Below are positions 44,203 to 55,616 of a DNA stretch of 64,000 nucleotides, one piece after another. The DNA comes from Gonatopus flavifemur (taxonomy: Eukaryota > Arthropoda > Insecta > Hymenoptera > Dryinidae): assembly GCA_018340375.1 (NCBI GenBank), contig JAFFJZ010000016.1, positions 3,293,372 through 3,357,371 on the forward strand, written 5' to 3'. A program made the translations under genes and the position numbers. The number at the start of each line of letters is the position of its first letter. The stretch's first letter is position 1. The notes beneath the pieces are model-generated. The model made no database searches. It was not told the DNA's origin and was given only the letters and a program-made list of their open reading frames with translations.

Positions 44203-45985
44203 ATATATTACTCATAATTCCGAAATAACTCCCTGGTGGCGTTGGAACTTGTGGTTTTTCTTCCCTATTTGAAGACAAATTATGGGGATTTTAGATTGAA
44301 AAATCCTATTATATTCAAATTCACAAGGACATAACCTCCCGAGAGAAATTTGTCAGGAGAAAGGTACGAAAATACAATGTCCGACAACAGATTTACTAGT
44401 TGTAAGTCCGAGCGCGTTTAATTATAAATTATCCAAAAACTTTTACAATAACAACTAGTCGTATACATCAAGACACACAGTCTTGTAACACCAACACTCA
44501 GCTAGAATAATTATTACAAAAAACCGACCGCTCACACTATAGCACGGTCAAACGACTTGTGAGTAAATCTCATGTCTTAACATTCTAATCGCACACTCAT
44601 TAAGATGAGCTTAAAACACTTTACACACCACCGTAAACACGTTCGGTCACCGCAGACCAATATATATATATATATATATATATAATACTCTTACTAATTA
44701 ACGACGCCACGTTTGGTCACCGCAGACCACGCGCCGAACTTTCACTCTCACATACGTGCAGCCGACCGTCTCTTCTGGCCGCCCAGAAGCTTCTGTCTGA
44801 GAGCGCTCAAGTCGTTTGCCTCAACCATTCACACTTGAGGCTATTTTACAAATTCTCTTACATTTAAGGTTCATATACATTTAGATGCCTACACTATTAT
44901 ACTTTGGGTACCCTGGGTACCCTGAACTACACTAATAGTACATTGTGTACCAAGGAGGTGAAGAGCGTCTTTCAACGACGAGCGTGATGTTTCCAATACG
45001 GGTCGTCGACGTGTGCGCCGGAGGCGCGCGAGCCAAAGACGAGTAATGAAAACATCGCGCGAGGCGTTGGAGGCTCTGCCTCTGTGGTGCACACAGTACT
45101 TTATGTAACAAAGTACGATTTGTAAGTATTTTGTATGTAAGAGAAACGTGCGAGCGCGAGGGACTTTTGCCTCCTAGGACATTAATAGCACATTTGCCTA
45201 CAGTGTGGCATCCCCACCACTGACTTCCCCCCCAGTCGCCGAAACTACCGTTTTCATGCGCAGAAACGCGCATGAAAACACGCACAAATCGTACTGCGTT
45301 ACATAAACAAATTAATTCACCAAAAGTAACCAAGATGACGGTAAATGCATATAATTTACCGTACATATAAACACCAGTCCGGATGTATATAATGAAGAAA
45401 AAACGATTATAAAATTGAAAAATATGTTATAATTGTTTTTTCAAACATCCATGGAATCCCTGGTGAAAATGAAACGTATACACAAAGCGAGAAGGAAATG
45501 TGTACGGAGCGAAAAACGTTCCAACTCCCTCTCTTTGGAGTGTATGATACCCACTTGCTGGAAAGTCATCAAATCATACGTTCTGTATATGTTTCATAAA
45601 CTTCTGATCCCGTTTCGCATACGCTTCATGCAACGTAATAGTAGCTTATATGAAACGTGTGCGAGTCATACCTATTCTGACTTCAAATAACATCTTTCAG
45701 CAATCGATGTCAACGACGATCCATCCTTACTCCAAATGTCAAACAAATCCGGACAACTTTTCTAGCTGGATCTGTCTGGTTTAGTATGGTCTTGTCTGGA
45801 ATGCCAAATACAAGATTTGGGTCAAGTTTGAAATGAGTCAGGATTGATACGGCTTGCCAAAATGTCTGGTACAATCCGGATTGTCGGGTGAAGATTAAGT
45901 CAGTTTTTGTATGTAAAGAACATAATCGGAAGAAGTTGCTGTGATTGGCTGGGAATGGCATGAAGGAATAGTGACAGGGTGATAC
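44203..45985. other. Right host-repeat edge and unclassified spacer
   Basis: 44203-44280 pairs with 990-1060 (see left arm). A (TA)n run lies near 44658-44684, with GGTCACCGCAGACCA on each side of it (44646-44660 and 44714-44728). 45250-45279 is a perfect hairpin (GTTTTCATGCGC and its complement around AGAAAC). The interval is GC-richer than its neighbours and could be a solo LTR or promoter remnant, but no end pair was found. Frames up to 144 codons have no recognisable domain. Confidence 0.35.
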
Positions 45986-45989
45986 CGGT

Positions 45990-46893
45990 TTGCCAGTAAA
46001 AGAAATTGTGCCAGATTTTATAGGACCCGCCGATTGAGAACTTTGTCAGAACTACTTAGTCAATCACGCATTCCTTGAATGTGCCAATCTGGATGATATC
46101 GGCAGGTTGCTAGAGTGCTTAAAACTCTCTGGAGTACCAACACCAAAAAACTCCTCAGTTGACCATCATATTTGCTGATAATGCCTGACCGGAAACGAGG
46201 ATGGTTTCAACCGGTTCGCCAAAAAAAAGAGATGGTTTCGACCGGGTAGCCGGTGTACCAGCCCTCAGTGGGTTTTGTAGGGTTTGCCTACGTGGAAAGC
46301 TGACTGGAGAACACCGTGATTCACATATTCCTGAAAATGTGCAGATCTCATGAGGATTGCCAGGTTTTCGAAGTGCTCGGAAATATCAGGCCCGCCGACA
46401 CAAAAACCTTCTCGGTTGTGCGTCAAATTTGCGGACAATGCCTGACAAAAAAAAAGAGATGGTTTGGACCGGGTATCCGGTGTACCAGCTCCCAGTTAGT
46501 TTTATGAGGTACGTCTGCGTGGAAAGCTGACTGGAAAACACCGTGATTCAGATATTCCTGGAAATGTGCTGATCTTATGAGGATTGCCAGGTTTTTGAAG
46601 TGCTCAGAAATATCCGGCCCGTCGACACAAAAACCTTTTCGGTTGTGCGTCAAATTTTCTGACAATGCCGGACAAGAAAAAGAGATGGTTTTGACCGGGT
46701 AGCCGGTGTGCCGGCTCCTAGTAGATTTTGTGAGGCGCGCCTGCGTGGAAAGCTGACTGGAAAACACCGTGATTCACATATTCCTGGAAATGCGCAGATC
46801 TGATGAGGATTGCCAGGTTCTTAAAGTGCTCGGAAATAACTGCTTCGCCAACACAAAACACTTCTCGGTTGTGTGTCAAATTTGCGGACAAAG
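45990..46893. repeat. ~227-bp minisatellite, about four units
   Basis: Units start near 46229, 46456 and 46682 at GAGATGGTTT, with an older, more diverged unit upstream. Each contains GGAAAGCTGACTGGA, GTGATTCACATATTCCTG, ATGAGGATTGCCAGGTT and TTCTCGGTTGTG. The frames in it are repeat-derived. Confidence 0.75.
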
Positions 46894-47019
46894 CCCACTG
46901 ATCTATAGTATCAATCAATCAATCACATTCTTTTCATTGTTTCATTCTATGTGAATGGTACAATAGGAGATGCAGTGGCACAGTCTAAATGCTTATATCT
47001 AGTTTATACAATTCTTTTT

Positions 47020-50000
47020 TCATAATCTGTAAGTACAAAAATAATAAATTTTGAAAATTTCTTTGATTACCTTCGCATTAGAATTCTCTAAAATTACGCG
47101 TAAGTCCAAGTCGTTGCTATTCTTTATAAGAGTGTTGAGTTTACCCCTTTCAGAGTCGTAATAAGGACACTCTGTCAGCAAATGAAACAAATCGCATGAC
47201 TTATTACAAAGTTCGCAAGAAACATCGCTTAACATAATATAAGTTTGACTATTACATATAATCCGACAATTTATTCTGTTTAAGGCTCTTAATTGCATAA
47301 TTATTTTATATGTTTCTAAAGGTAAATTCAATCTCAAGTATGCCTGAACTTCTTGTGTCTTATTTAAAGTTGGGTATACTATTAACGACGTACTTTTTTC
47401 ACAATTTCTTACATCCAATTCATACAAATATCTCTCATACTTCTCGCACAATACGTGTTTTTTTTCCCTCAAAAGACGCACACTGAGGTTATCCCAGACG
47501 TCTGTTTCTTGTAAAGGCTCGAAGAATATACGTCTTACTTGATGGAACCAGTTATATTTCTCTAAATTCTTATGGGTTAGATCAGTGTTCATTTGTTTGA
47601 GAAAACATATCCTAGGATAACGATCTCCCGCCATCTCTAGTAATTTTACGGACCAATTCAATACTTGCTTAAAAATTTTAACTGCGATTTGGGTTATTCC
47701 CAGCTCCAATCTAATAAAGTAGCCAGAGGTGTTTTGAGGTAGATTAAATAGCCTTCTGAAAAAAAGCGTCTGAATTTTTTCGATTTCAGCAATATATCTG
47801 ATAGCGTACACTGGTGCCGCGTATGGCACAATGGAACTAACCAAGGCATTAAACAATCTAATATGAGTTTGAGATGACTGTACATTAATAGTGTAGATCA
47901 GGCCAATGGTGGATGCGGCCGCAGTTTTGGCTTTTGTTACTATCTGCCTTGTGTTAGCTTCAAATATCCCACTTTGAGTGAACACCACTCCAAGGTATAC
48001 GTAATCTTTTACAAATTCGACCTTTTTCGTTCCATACAGGAGTGGGGGGCAATTCATTCTTATATCCATGTCCCCCTTTCTGGAATAAGACTATTTCGGT
48101 TTTACTGAGATTTATTTCTAATTTGTTCATCATGCAAGACTCATGAAGGTATTGAATTATTCTCTTCATGCTAATATAAGAGTCTGCCAGCAACACTACG
48201 TCATCGGCATAAGCCAATAATAATATTTCAGTCAGGTGATCCGCGGAGATTCCTCGGATACCTTTACTTTCCAGAAAATTTTCCAGGTCGCATAGAAAAA
48301 GACAGAAGAGAAGGGGGGACAGGATTTCTCCTTGAAGTACACCTCTAGTGATTTTAACAGGTTTAGAAGTCGCATTTCAATTTTTTATTTTCAAAATGGC
48401 ATTACTATATAGGCTATGGATCATATTAACCATTTTAGAACTAATTCCTATTTTTATCAATTTCCTAAATAAAAGTTCGTGATCAATAGAATCAAATGCC
48501 GATTTAAAGTCGACAAACAGCCCGCACAGTTTCCCTCTTTGTTTTCGCAAATGTATCTGTATCAGGGTGTTTAGTGTGTATACATTGTCTAGACAGCCTC
48601 TATTCGGCCTGAACCCATTTTGTCATTCGGGAATTATTTTATTCCTTTCACACCAATTTCAAATACGCGTATATACAATTTGAGTGAATATTTTCGCCAT
48701 ACAATTCACCAGAGCAATCGGCCTGTAATTTTCTTTTTGGTTTCCATCTCCCTTATTCTTGTATAGCATTCTGAAAATAACAGTGGACCACGCAGCTGGA
48801 ACTCTTTCAGACTCAATAATTTTATTGAATAATACATTCATATACAATAGCCAAGTGTTAGGCAAATACCTGAAAAATTCATTGGTAATTCCGTTTTCTC
48901 CTGGAGCTTTACCTATTTTGCTTTTGAGCAAACTTTGTGTTAGTTCGTCTAAGGCGATAGCCGTATCCATTTCTGAAACACATATCACTTCGATACGAAG
49001 TTCATTATACGGTACGGTGTTGGCATAAAATTGTTTAAAGTGATCGTCCCATTCAGCTAACTGTATCCTATTACTCACAAAGTTTCTCTTTTTCCCAAAT
49101 TGATTGATCGCTTTCCAAAAGTCCCTTATATTTTTGGCATTAGCAGTATTCGCAATTATTTTTTCCTCATATGATTTCTTCCGTGAGACCAATGTTTTCC
49201 TGTATATCTTTTTACTTGCCATTCAATTACAAACCGATGCCTGGGAGAAATTATTTGATTTGCAAATCTTTAATTTCTTTCTATTTTCTCTTTTCGCGAG
49301 GGTACACCTTAGATTATACCATGGTTTCACATACGAATTATTGTGGGATTTCTTAACCAGCCCTATCTTGTGAGCAGTTGACTCAATTGTCGAGGATATG
49401 ATTGGATCGATTTCATTAATATTCTCATCTTGCAACGTAATGTTTTGTGAGAAACTGATTTCATTATTATATTCATTGACCAATTTATCAAGCCATTTCA
49501 ATTGCTCTCTTTCAATCGTTTTTTCTAAGCTGTATTTTAAAATTAGACGAACAGGGAAATGATCTGATTGTGTTGGTATTACCGATACTTCAAGGTCTTT
49601 AACAGAATCTATTGCGATTGAATTGCACCATATAATATCGATAACCGAGCATCCCACACTACTAACATATGTAAAGCTAGCTGGGTTATCGCTTTGCGTT
49701 CTACCGTTAATTGCACAAAAACCAAACTCTTCCATGAAATCGATCAAGCATTTACCCCTTCCATTGAGCTCCCTATCCATAGATATTCTTTCAGCAGACA
49801 GGTCTGTATCAAGAAAAAGAAACTCATCATCTTTAAAACTATTTTCGTTAGCGATTCTCGCATTGAAATCGCCTCCAATGTATACACAATCGTTCGGGTA
49901 TTGAGTCAGAATTAATTCCATAGTCTCTTTTGATCTATTTGAAACTTCGACTATATCCACGGATGGACTTATGTATATGTTACCTACAATGAATTCAAAA

Positions 50001-50332
50001 TAATCTTTCTTTATTTTCGTAAATATGAAGTGCTCTGTTCCGCTTAACTGTCGTGTCGAATAGAAATTATTGTTAGTAAATATTGCTAACCCTCCTTTAG
50101 CTTTTCCTCTATCCTTACTTTGTACAGCTGGACTATACAATGCCTTACAGCACATTCCAAACTTTGTAAACAGACTCGATGGCTCAGCTGCACACCATGT
50201 TTCACTGACACAAAGGATTTCTTCACTGTTGATTTTATTGGAGATATCACTCAAGTTCGATAAGCCTCTGACGTTCCAAAAATTTATTACTATACGATTA
50301 GATTCTTTCGTAGGTTCTTCCGTATGGGTTTG
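47020..50332 (-). pseudogene. Non-LTR ORF2: endonuclease, reverse transcriptase, zinc knuckle
   Basis: The APE endonuclease starts at INFWNVRGLSNL (about 50278), with SETWC, GGDFNARI and QSDHFPV motifs. RT motifs follow: GKAPGENGITNEF, YRPIALVNC, DFKSAFDSIDH, GVLQGEILSPLLF and LLLAYADDVVLL. The C-terminus has CELCNKSCDLFHLLTEC. Four in-frame stops (about 49223, 48659, 48617 and 48381) are all TGA, and a frameshift near 48070-48100 moves the last ~349 codons to another frame. No ATG precedes the endonuclease domain; the frame instead continues upstream through one TAG into ORF1. Confidence 0.88.
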
Positions 50333-51193
50333 CTATATATGCTCGTTACTTCCATGTCCCGGTAAATCTCCTTCTTTCTGTATTACTTGCGGGTTCGATG
50401 ATGATTTTTGTCTTTTGAAGTTTAATTTTGGTTGAATCATAGGCGCAGGCCTTCGGTCCCTCTTCCGACTGGAGGATGAATCCTTTGAAGCAGAAGACGC
50501 ATCGCTGTTGTAACAATCTACTTCTTTCTGCCTTTGCATTTGTTTCAGCAGGTCTTCTGCATCTGATCGATTATATCGGTTATTTCCAATAATTATTTTC
50601 CCATTCTTGAATGAGGATCCGACACCTAGTTCCGGTAATTTTTTCCTTAGGGTGAAGGCCTTTCGTTTAGATTCCCTTTGCTCTCTAGTCAGGTCATTGG
50701 TTATCACTATCTCTTGGCCTTTCAATTTATAGACATTTCTCAGGATTTGATGTGTAATTTTGACATTGCGAAATATTACCATAATAAGCCTATTCCCTTC
50801 TGTCGTGCCGAGTCTTCTCACATTTTCTAGTTCGTTCGCCTCCAGTTGTACTCCCACTTCAGAAAATAGATCCAACACTTTTTTTTCGAGCTCACTATAT
50901 GTTTCTGTGATATCCTTCATCTTATGTATCATCAGATTTTTAGCTCGATCTTTGGCAGATAAATATGAAATTTCTCTTTCTAATTTCATCACTTTTTGTT
51001 CTTGAATATCGATTTTCTGTTCCAGTACTGTATTTTTCCGTTTGCATGCAGATAGATCCTTTTCCAGTTCCGCCACCTTCATTAACATACTATCCATTGA
51101 AACTTTCATTTCTTTGACCACCGGATTTGTTTCATCGACTCTGTTTGTTAAATGGTTAATCAAAGCTTTCAGCTCGTCCATTGCAGTTGCCAT
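50333..51193 (-). CDS. Non-LTR ORF1 protein (coiled coil, RNA-binding-like)
   Basis: 286 residues from the ATG at 51193, with no internal stop. Residues ~10-90 form a heptad-rich coiled coil (MKVSMDSMLMKVAELEKDL and following). A middle segment with NVRRLGT, RLIMVIFRNV and LTREQRESKRKAFTLRKKL resembles the RRM/L1-transposase-22 type ORF1 fold. The tail is basic and serine-rich. Such proteins package the element's RNA. ORF1 ends with TAG in the same frame as ORF2. Confidence 0.8.
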   Translation of the reverse strand: MATAMDELKALINHLTNRVDETNPVVKEMKVSMDSMLMKVAELEKDLSACKRKNTVLEQKIDIQEQKVMKLEREISYLSAKDRAKNLMIHKMKDITETYSELEKKVLDLFSEVGVQLEANELENVRRLGTTEGNRLIMVIFRNVKITHQILRNVYKLKGQEIVITNDLTREQRESKRKAFTLRKKLPELGVGSSFKNGKIIIGNNRYNRSDAEDLLKQMQRQKEVDCYNSDASSASKDSSSSRKRDRRPAPMIQPKLNFKRQKSSSNPQVIQKEGDLPGHGSNEHI

Positions 51194-51259
51194 TTTGAGT
51201 TATATTTATTTGGTCACACCCGTATTAAACTGTAACTAGACACTCAATGTACTGTATAC

Positions 51260-51760
51260 TAGACCGGAGCGAAAAACAAAAAAGTTTTCAAATGGAATCG
51301 TAATAGTGCGGAAAAGTTGCTACTCGTTAACACAAACACAGGGAAAAAAAATTTTTGAAATCGGACAATATCTTCCGTTCGCGCATCGCGTTCAAAATTT
51401 TCGAATTCGAACAAAAATTTAACAAATATGCACAAAATTGCAGAAGGGGTATATGCTGTCCAATTGAGCCCATTTTTTTTGTATTTAACATGGCTTCGAG
51501 GCATAGAATGAGGGAAAAATGCCACACAACCCTCCTCTACCTCTTTCCAACCCCTTCGAAGGGGTGATAATGGACAATTTCCGTTAAAAATAGCTTGTAT
51601 TACAGGAGGTGCAAATGGTAACCCATCGACCTGATTTTTCGTACATTAGATGTTTTGAGGCGCGAAGTGGAAAAAATTATTCTCTACCTCCTCTCTGCAT
51701 GTTCCCCCCAAGGGGGAGGGGGGCTCTGTCCCGACTACACGAGCTAAAATAGGAATTGCA
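51260..51760. repeat. Element Y left terminal inverted repeat
   Basis: It pairs with about 54720-55202. Nearly exact for the outer 75 bases, then alternating conserved blocks (CGGACAATATCTTCCGTT, CCCCTTCGAAGGGGTGA, GATTTTTCGTACAT) and diverged stretches. Confidence 0.8.
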
Positions 51761-52281
51761 GATATTTGGCAAAATTTCATTGTAGAACGCGTTACGTTTT
51801 GTTTTGATTGCCATCCGTTCGGTCGGCGTCTCGGCTTCGTTCCCCACTCCCTTCTTCTCGACTCTGGGATTCCAAGAAACGGAGCGTATGAGCGAGGAAG
51901 CACTCTACCGGTCACTGGAAGTATATGATTATCTGGCTTGTTGCATAGCAAAGGAGCGCTTCTCGGACTGAAAACTTTTTTTATCAGCGTTGTTCAAAAT
52001 TTCATAGCCTGCATTAGATCACGATCACATCGATCACCAATTTCATTTCATGTATGTTATTAAATCGTATGATCATATAATTCATTGGCTTGTCGCAGAA
52101 CATTCTTCGCTAATGTTAATTGAATCTAATTATATCTAGGATGTTTAGTGCATCAGGTTGACGTGAAAATATTCATATTAGAACGAACCAATCTAACAAT
52201 ATTGGATTGTCTTTGAGTGACGAACAATAATACGAATCTTACAATATCAGGTGTGACCAATCACCTCTCTTGATCTTGATT

Positions 52282-54615
52282 ATGGCACTCACTCGTAGTA
52301 CTCATGCTCATGCACCCTGCCCATTTTTTGGTACACCAAAACCACTTCCACCGGCGGTTCTTCCCACCAATGCCGATATCGTAAAATGTTGGAATGAAGC
52401 CAAGTATGACATGGCAGTAAAGTCTAGTGACTGTAAACCTGGAAGGAACTTGAGCTTCCCAGACGTGGCAAACATTGTAGCTCAACAGATTGAGTCAATA
52501 TATTCCAAAGCTTCGATTCCTGTCGTGTGTCACACAAGAGTCGTTCAAAAGATCAAGCAACTGCATGATTGCTATTATGCACTTCGTAAATCATATCAAA
52601 GGGACAAAACCAGGGCTGGAAAAAAGAATGAGTACAATGACTTCATTCATAAATCTTATAACACATTATTTGACATATCATCTTGCAAGTGCAAGATGAC
52701 ACTACAATGCAATTGCAGAAAAACCTTTGAGAAATGTATTTGTCCAAATCCTGTAGTTGTCAGCTGCAATTGCCGTAAGGATAGGAAAATACCTACATTG
52801 GAACTGAAGTTTCTCTACGCACAAAGACACCTCAGAATAGGTAATATTGGATTGACGGTAGATAAGAAGGCACCACAGAAACTTACATCAAAGTTACAAA
52901 GAAAAGCTCGTCAGCTTAATCTGCTCAGCGTGCAAATACAAGACTTGCCTGGTCCCTCCGTTGGCAGTACCGATCCGGAAACAGAAGAGACAAATTTTGA
53001 TGTCGATGATGATTCGGACTTTCAGCCCACACATTTTTCGTCTGCCCTGTCAAGAAGCTCAAAGGCCTCACAGATGCGCCTGTCGCTTCCAACAACTGCT
53101 TTGACAAGTACTCGTTTTGGCCTGTCTGACAGAGCAACAGCTGCTATCACATCTAGCGTGCTGAAAGACCTAGGTCTTATTACTGATAGTGATACATCTC
53201 TGATCGTTGATAGGAGCAAAATTAGAAGAGAAAAAGAAAAGTGCAGAGTAAAACGTACTAATTTAGAGCGACGGGAACATCAAATGAACGGCCCAATGTG
53301 TGTATACTTTGATGGTAGGGCAAATAACACTTTAGTGTTGGTTGAAAAAGGAGCAAAACGATACCAATCTGTAAAAAAAGAGGATCATATTACAGTAATT
53401 GAGGAACCGGGTTCAAAGTATCTTTGTCATCTAGTACCTACTTCCAAAAGTGGAAAGGACACTGCTTTCTGCATCATAGACTATTTCGAAGAAAATGAAA
53501 TAGATACTTCTAAAATTGAAGTAGTTGGGACTGATGGGACAGCAACAAACACTGGCTGGAAACGGGGAGCAATTAAGTATATAGAAATGCGTTTGAAGAG
53601 GCCAATACAGTGGGTGATCTGTCTTTTACATTTCAATGAGTTACCTTTGAGGCATCTTGTAGAAACATTTGATGGTACAACCGCAGGACCGAAGTCTTTG
53701 AGTGGCCCTCTCGGCGAACGGCTGGTTGGTTGCGAGTCTTTGCCTGTAGTTGCATTTAATAAAATTGAATGTGTCATTCCACAAATTGACCCACAAATTC
53801 TGAGTAAAGACCAGAGATACCTACATGACATTGCCGTTTCCATTGCTGCTGGGTCTTGTTCCTCGGACCTAGTGAATCGAGATCCGGGACCAATATCTCA
53901 TGCTCGGTGGTTGACGACAGCGAACCGGTTTTTGAGACTATATATTTCATTTAAAAACCCACCTGAAAATCTCATCAACATCGTTACATACATCATGACT
54001 GTATACGTACCCATGTGGTTTGAAATGAAGACAAGATCTTCAATAGTTGAAGGACCTGAGCATATTTTTGAATGCATCAAGAGATGTAGAGGCTTACCTG
54101 CAAAAGTCCAAGAAGTGGCGAAGAAAGTTATTCAAAGGAATGCCTTCTTCGCCCATCCCGAAAACCTTCTTCTTTCGATGGTTATGGATGATAGGCAGGG
54201 TGTTCGGGAGCTGGGCCTTCGGCGAGTATTGAAATCCAAAGAAACTACCACAAAGGGTAAATCTATCAGAAATTTCTTAGTTCCGGCCATAAATTTTGAT
54301 GCTCATGATTATTTTGATATCATAAATTGGTCTGCAACCAAAATCACATGTCCACCTCTTTTGGCAACTCTTTCATCAGCTGATATTGCAGACTTGATTT
54401 CTCAAGGAAAAAAACCAACTCTTTCTCTGAATCTAGCAGACATACCCTGTCATACTCAAGCCGTAGAGCGCAGTGTTAAGCTAGTGACACAGGCCTCTTC
54501 AGCAGTTTATGGTCATGAGAGACGTGATGGTTTCATAAGAACTACACTCGCCTCTCGTGCTACCATGTCAAAATTTGAAACCAAATCGGAATTCGCAGTC
54601 CCTGAATGTGCATAA
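52282..54615 (+). CDS. Element Y transposase, hAT-like, intact 777 codons
   Basis: The open frame extends to 52270, but the first ATG is 52282 (MALTRSTHAHAPCPFFGTP). Residues ~30-125 look like a helical DNA-binding region (DIVKCWNEAKYD). A cysteine cluster follows (CKCKMTLQCNCRKTFEKCIC, then CNCRK), likely metal-binding. An acidic linker precedes the catalytic part: D344 in VYFDGR, D418 in VVGTDGTATNTGW, a CxxH motif at C447-H450 (CLLHFNELPLRHL), and E729 in HTQAVERSVKLVTQAS, recalling the hAT C-terminal ERxFS block. No stop or frameshift. Catalytic assignments are inferred. Expected role: binding the long TIRs and cut-and-paste with 8-bp duplications. Confidence 0.85.
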   Translation: MALTRSTHAHAPCPFFGTPKPLPPAVLPTNADIVKCWNEAKYDMAVKSSDCKPGRNLSFPDVANIVAQQIESIYSKASIPVVCHTRVVQKIKQLHDCYYALRKSYQRDKTRAGKKNEYNDFIHKSYNTLFDISSCKCKMTLQCNCRKTFEKCICPNPVVVSCNCRKDRKIPTLELKFLYAQRHLRIGNIGLTVDKKAPQKLTSKLQRKARQLNLLSVQIQDLPGPSVGSTDPETEETNFDVDDDSDFQPTHFSSALSRSSKASQMRLSLPTTALTSTRFGLSDRATAAITSSVLKDLGLITDSDTSLIVDRSKIRREKEKCRVKRTNLERREHQMNGPMCVYFDGRANNTLVLVEKGAKRYQSVKKEDHITVIEEPGSKYLCHLVPTSKSGKDTAFCIIDYFEENEIDTSKIEVVGTDGTATNTGWKRGAIKYIEMRLKRPIQWVICLLHFNELPLRHLVETFDGTTAGPKSLSGPLGERLVGCESLPVVAFNKIECVIPQIDPQILSKDQRYLHDIAVSIAAGSCSSDLVNRDPGPISHARWLTTANRFLRLYISFKNPPENLINIVTYIMTVYVPMWFEMKTRSSIVEGPEHIFECIKRCRGLPAKVQEVAKKVIQRNAFFAHPENLLLSMVMDDRQGVRELGLRRVLKSKETTTKGKSIRNFLVPAINFDAHDYFDIINWSATKITCPPLLATLSSADIADLISQGKKPTLSLNLADIPCHTQAVERSVKLVTQASSAVYGHERRDGFIRTTLASRATMSKFETKSEFAVPECA

Positions 54616-54719
54616 TTCTCCACGCCTACGTTTGGTTTGTTGGTTGGGCAGGGTGTGGGTGGAACTTGTAGTGCAGCCACCTTCCCGTGGTAAGTTCTGA
54701 GTCGTTCAAGGAAGGACGG

Positions 54720-55202
54720 GCCAAGAGCTGCACATCTTCGGCCCCTCAGGGGGAATAACGAAGGAAGGGGAATACTTTTTTTACTTTCAGCCTTAAAGTT
54801 GCCTTATGTACGAAAAATCAAGTCAATAGTTCAGTATTTGCATCTTCTGCAATACGAACTGCTTTTAACGAAACTTGTTCATCTTCACCCCTTCGAGGGG
54901 CTTGGGGGTGAGGGGGGGGGGGTAGAAGAGAGGTATGCGGCATTCTTCCCCTATTCTACACTTCGAAACAATGTTATGTATAAAAAATGAGCTCGACCGG
55001 ACAGGATTCACACCTCCTACAGTTTTTCGTATATCTGTTCAAATTTGTTCAAATTCGGAAAAATTCTGAACGCGATGCGCAAACGGAAGATATTGTCCGA
55101 TTTCAAAAATTTTTCTTTCCCTGTGTTTGTGTTAACGAGTAGCAACTTTTCCGCACTATTACGATTCCATTTGAAAACTTTTTTGTTTTTCGCTCCGGTC
55201 TA
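54720..55202. repeat. Element Y right terminal inverted repeat
   Basis: Complement of the left repeat. It includes a G-rich run (GGGGTGAGGGGGGGGGG near 54904-54920) where the left copy has a different sequence, so slippage or recent change occurred here. Confidence 0.75.
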
Positions 55203-55348
55203 CTGTATACCCGCAACGAACAGAGCGATCAATCATACGTCTGCACGCGTTGACGTGTGCCACCGAACTCCCACTGATCTATAGTATACACTGGATACAG
55301 TATAGCTCGTCGGACGTGTTCCATTCCGAAAGCTATATACAGGATGTC

Positions 55349-55616
55349 CTACTCTCTAAATCCGAATCAGTGGAATTTCACTGAATTGCAGTGATAAGTA
55401 TGCCACTGCGAACCAGTGCATATACACTGTGAATCAGTGAGTATTCACTGATTTCCACAGTGAAATACGACTGATTGTAATCAGTGAAAAGAACATCCAA
55501 CTGCAGAATCAGCGACTATTCACTGATTATGCAGTGGAATTCAACTGATTGAAATTAGTGGTATACTTATAACTGCGGAATCAGTCGAATTCCACTGATT
55601 CAGATTGAGAGAGTAG
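55349..55616. mobile_element. MITE built of CAGTG words, CTACTCTCTAAATC ends
   Basis: Left CTACTCTCTAAATCCGAATC and inverted right CTACTCTCTCAATCTGAATC form inverted repeats. The interior consists of ATCAGTGGAATT and CACTGATT words with internal symmetry. Non-coding. Confidence 0.65.

Larger units (their letters stand above)
51260..55202 (+). mobile_element. Element Y: complete hAT-like transposon, ~0.5-kb TIRs
   Basis: A perfect 8-bp duplication CTGTATAC (51252-51259 and 55203-55210) lies in the retrotransposon 5' UTR. The ends TAGACCGGAGCGAAAAACAA match in inverse for about 75 bases without change and then imperfectly for ~480 bases. One long uninterrupted frame lies between them. 3943 bp. 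The 8-bp duplication and catalytic motifs suggest hAT, but TAGACC ends and such long inverted repeats are not typical of hAT. Confidence 0.92.
46912..55269 (-). mobile_element. Full-length non-LTR retrotransposon with 18-bp duplication
   Basis: CCCACTGATCTATAGTAT occurs on both sides (46894-46911 and 55270-55287). The element is on the minus strand: 5' UTR (55269-55211, then 51251-51194 after the Y insertion), ORF1, ORF2, and a 3' end of short GATT repeats. Without Y and its duplication it is about 4.4 kb. Two-ORF layout, APE-like endonuclease, RT with YADD and a C-terminal CX2CX7HX4C suit the R1/I/Jockey group; the clade is not assigned. Confidence 0.9.

Noticed and set aside
44638..44730. 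LTR of an LTR retrotransposon around the repeated GGTCACCGCAGACCA
   Set aside because: Only a short direct repeat flanks a (TA)n run; no TG...CA termini, primer-binding site or second LTR was found.
44932..45366. 144-codon minus-strand frame as a gene
   Set aside because: It overlaps another frame in a GC-richer repeat-like region, with no domain, signal peptide or splice support that I can defend.
46227..46893. CRISPR-like array
   Set aside because: The ~227-bp units are contiguous diverged minisatellite repeats without short direct repeats and unique spacers, and the DNA is eukaryotic.
52270..52281. Start of the Y transposase at 52270
   Set aside because: That codon is TTG; the first ATG is at 52282. 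An upstream exon cannot be excluded but none is visible.
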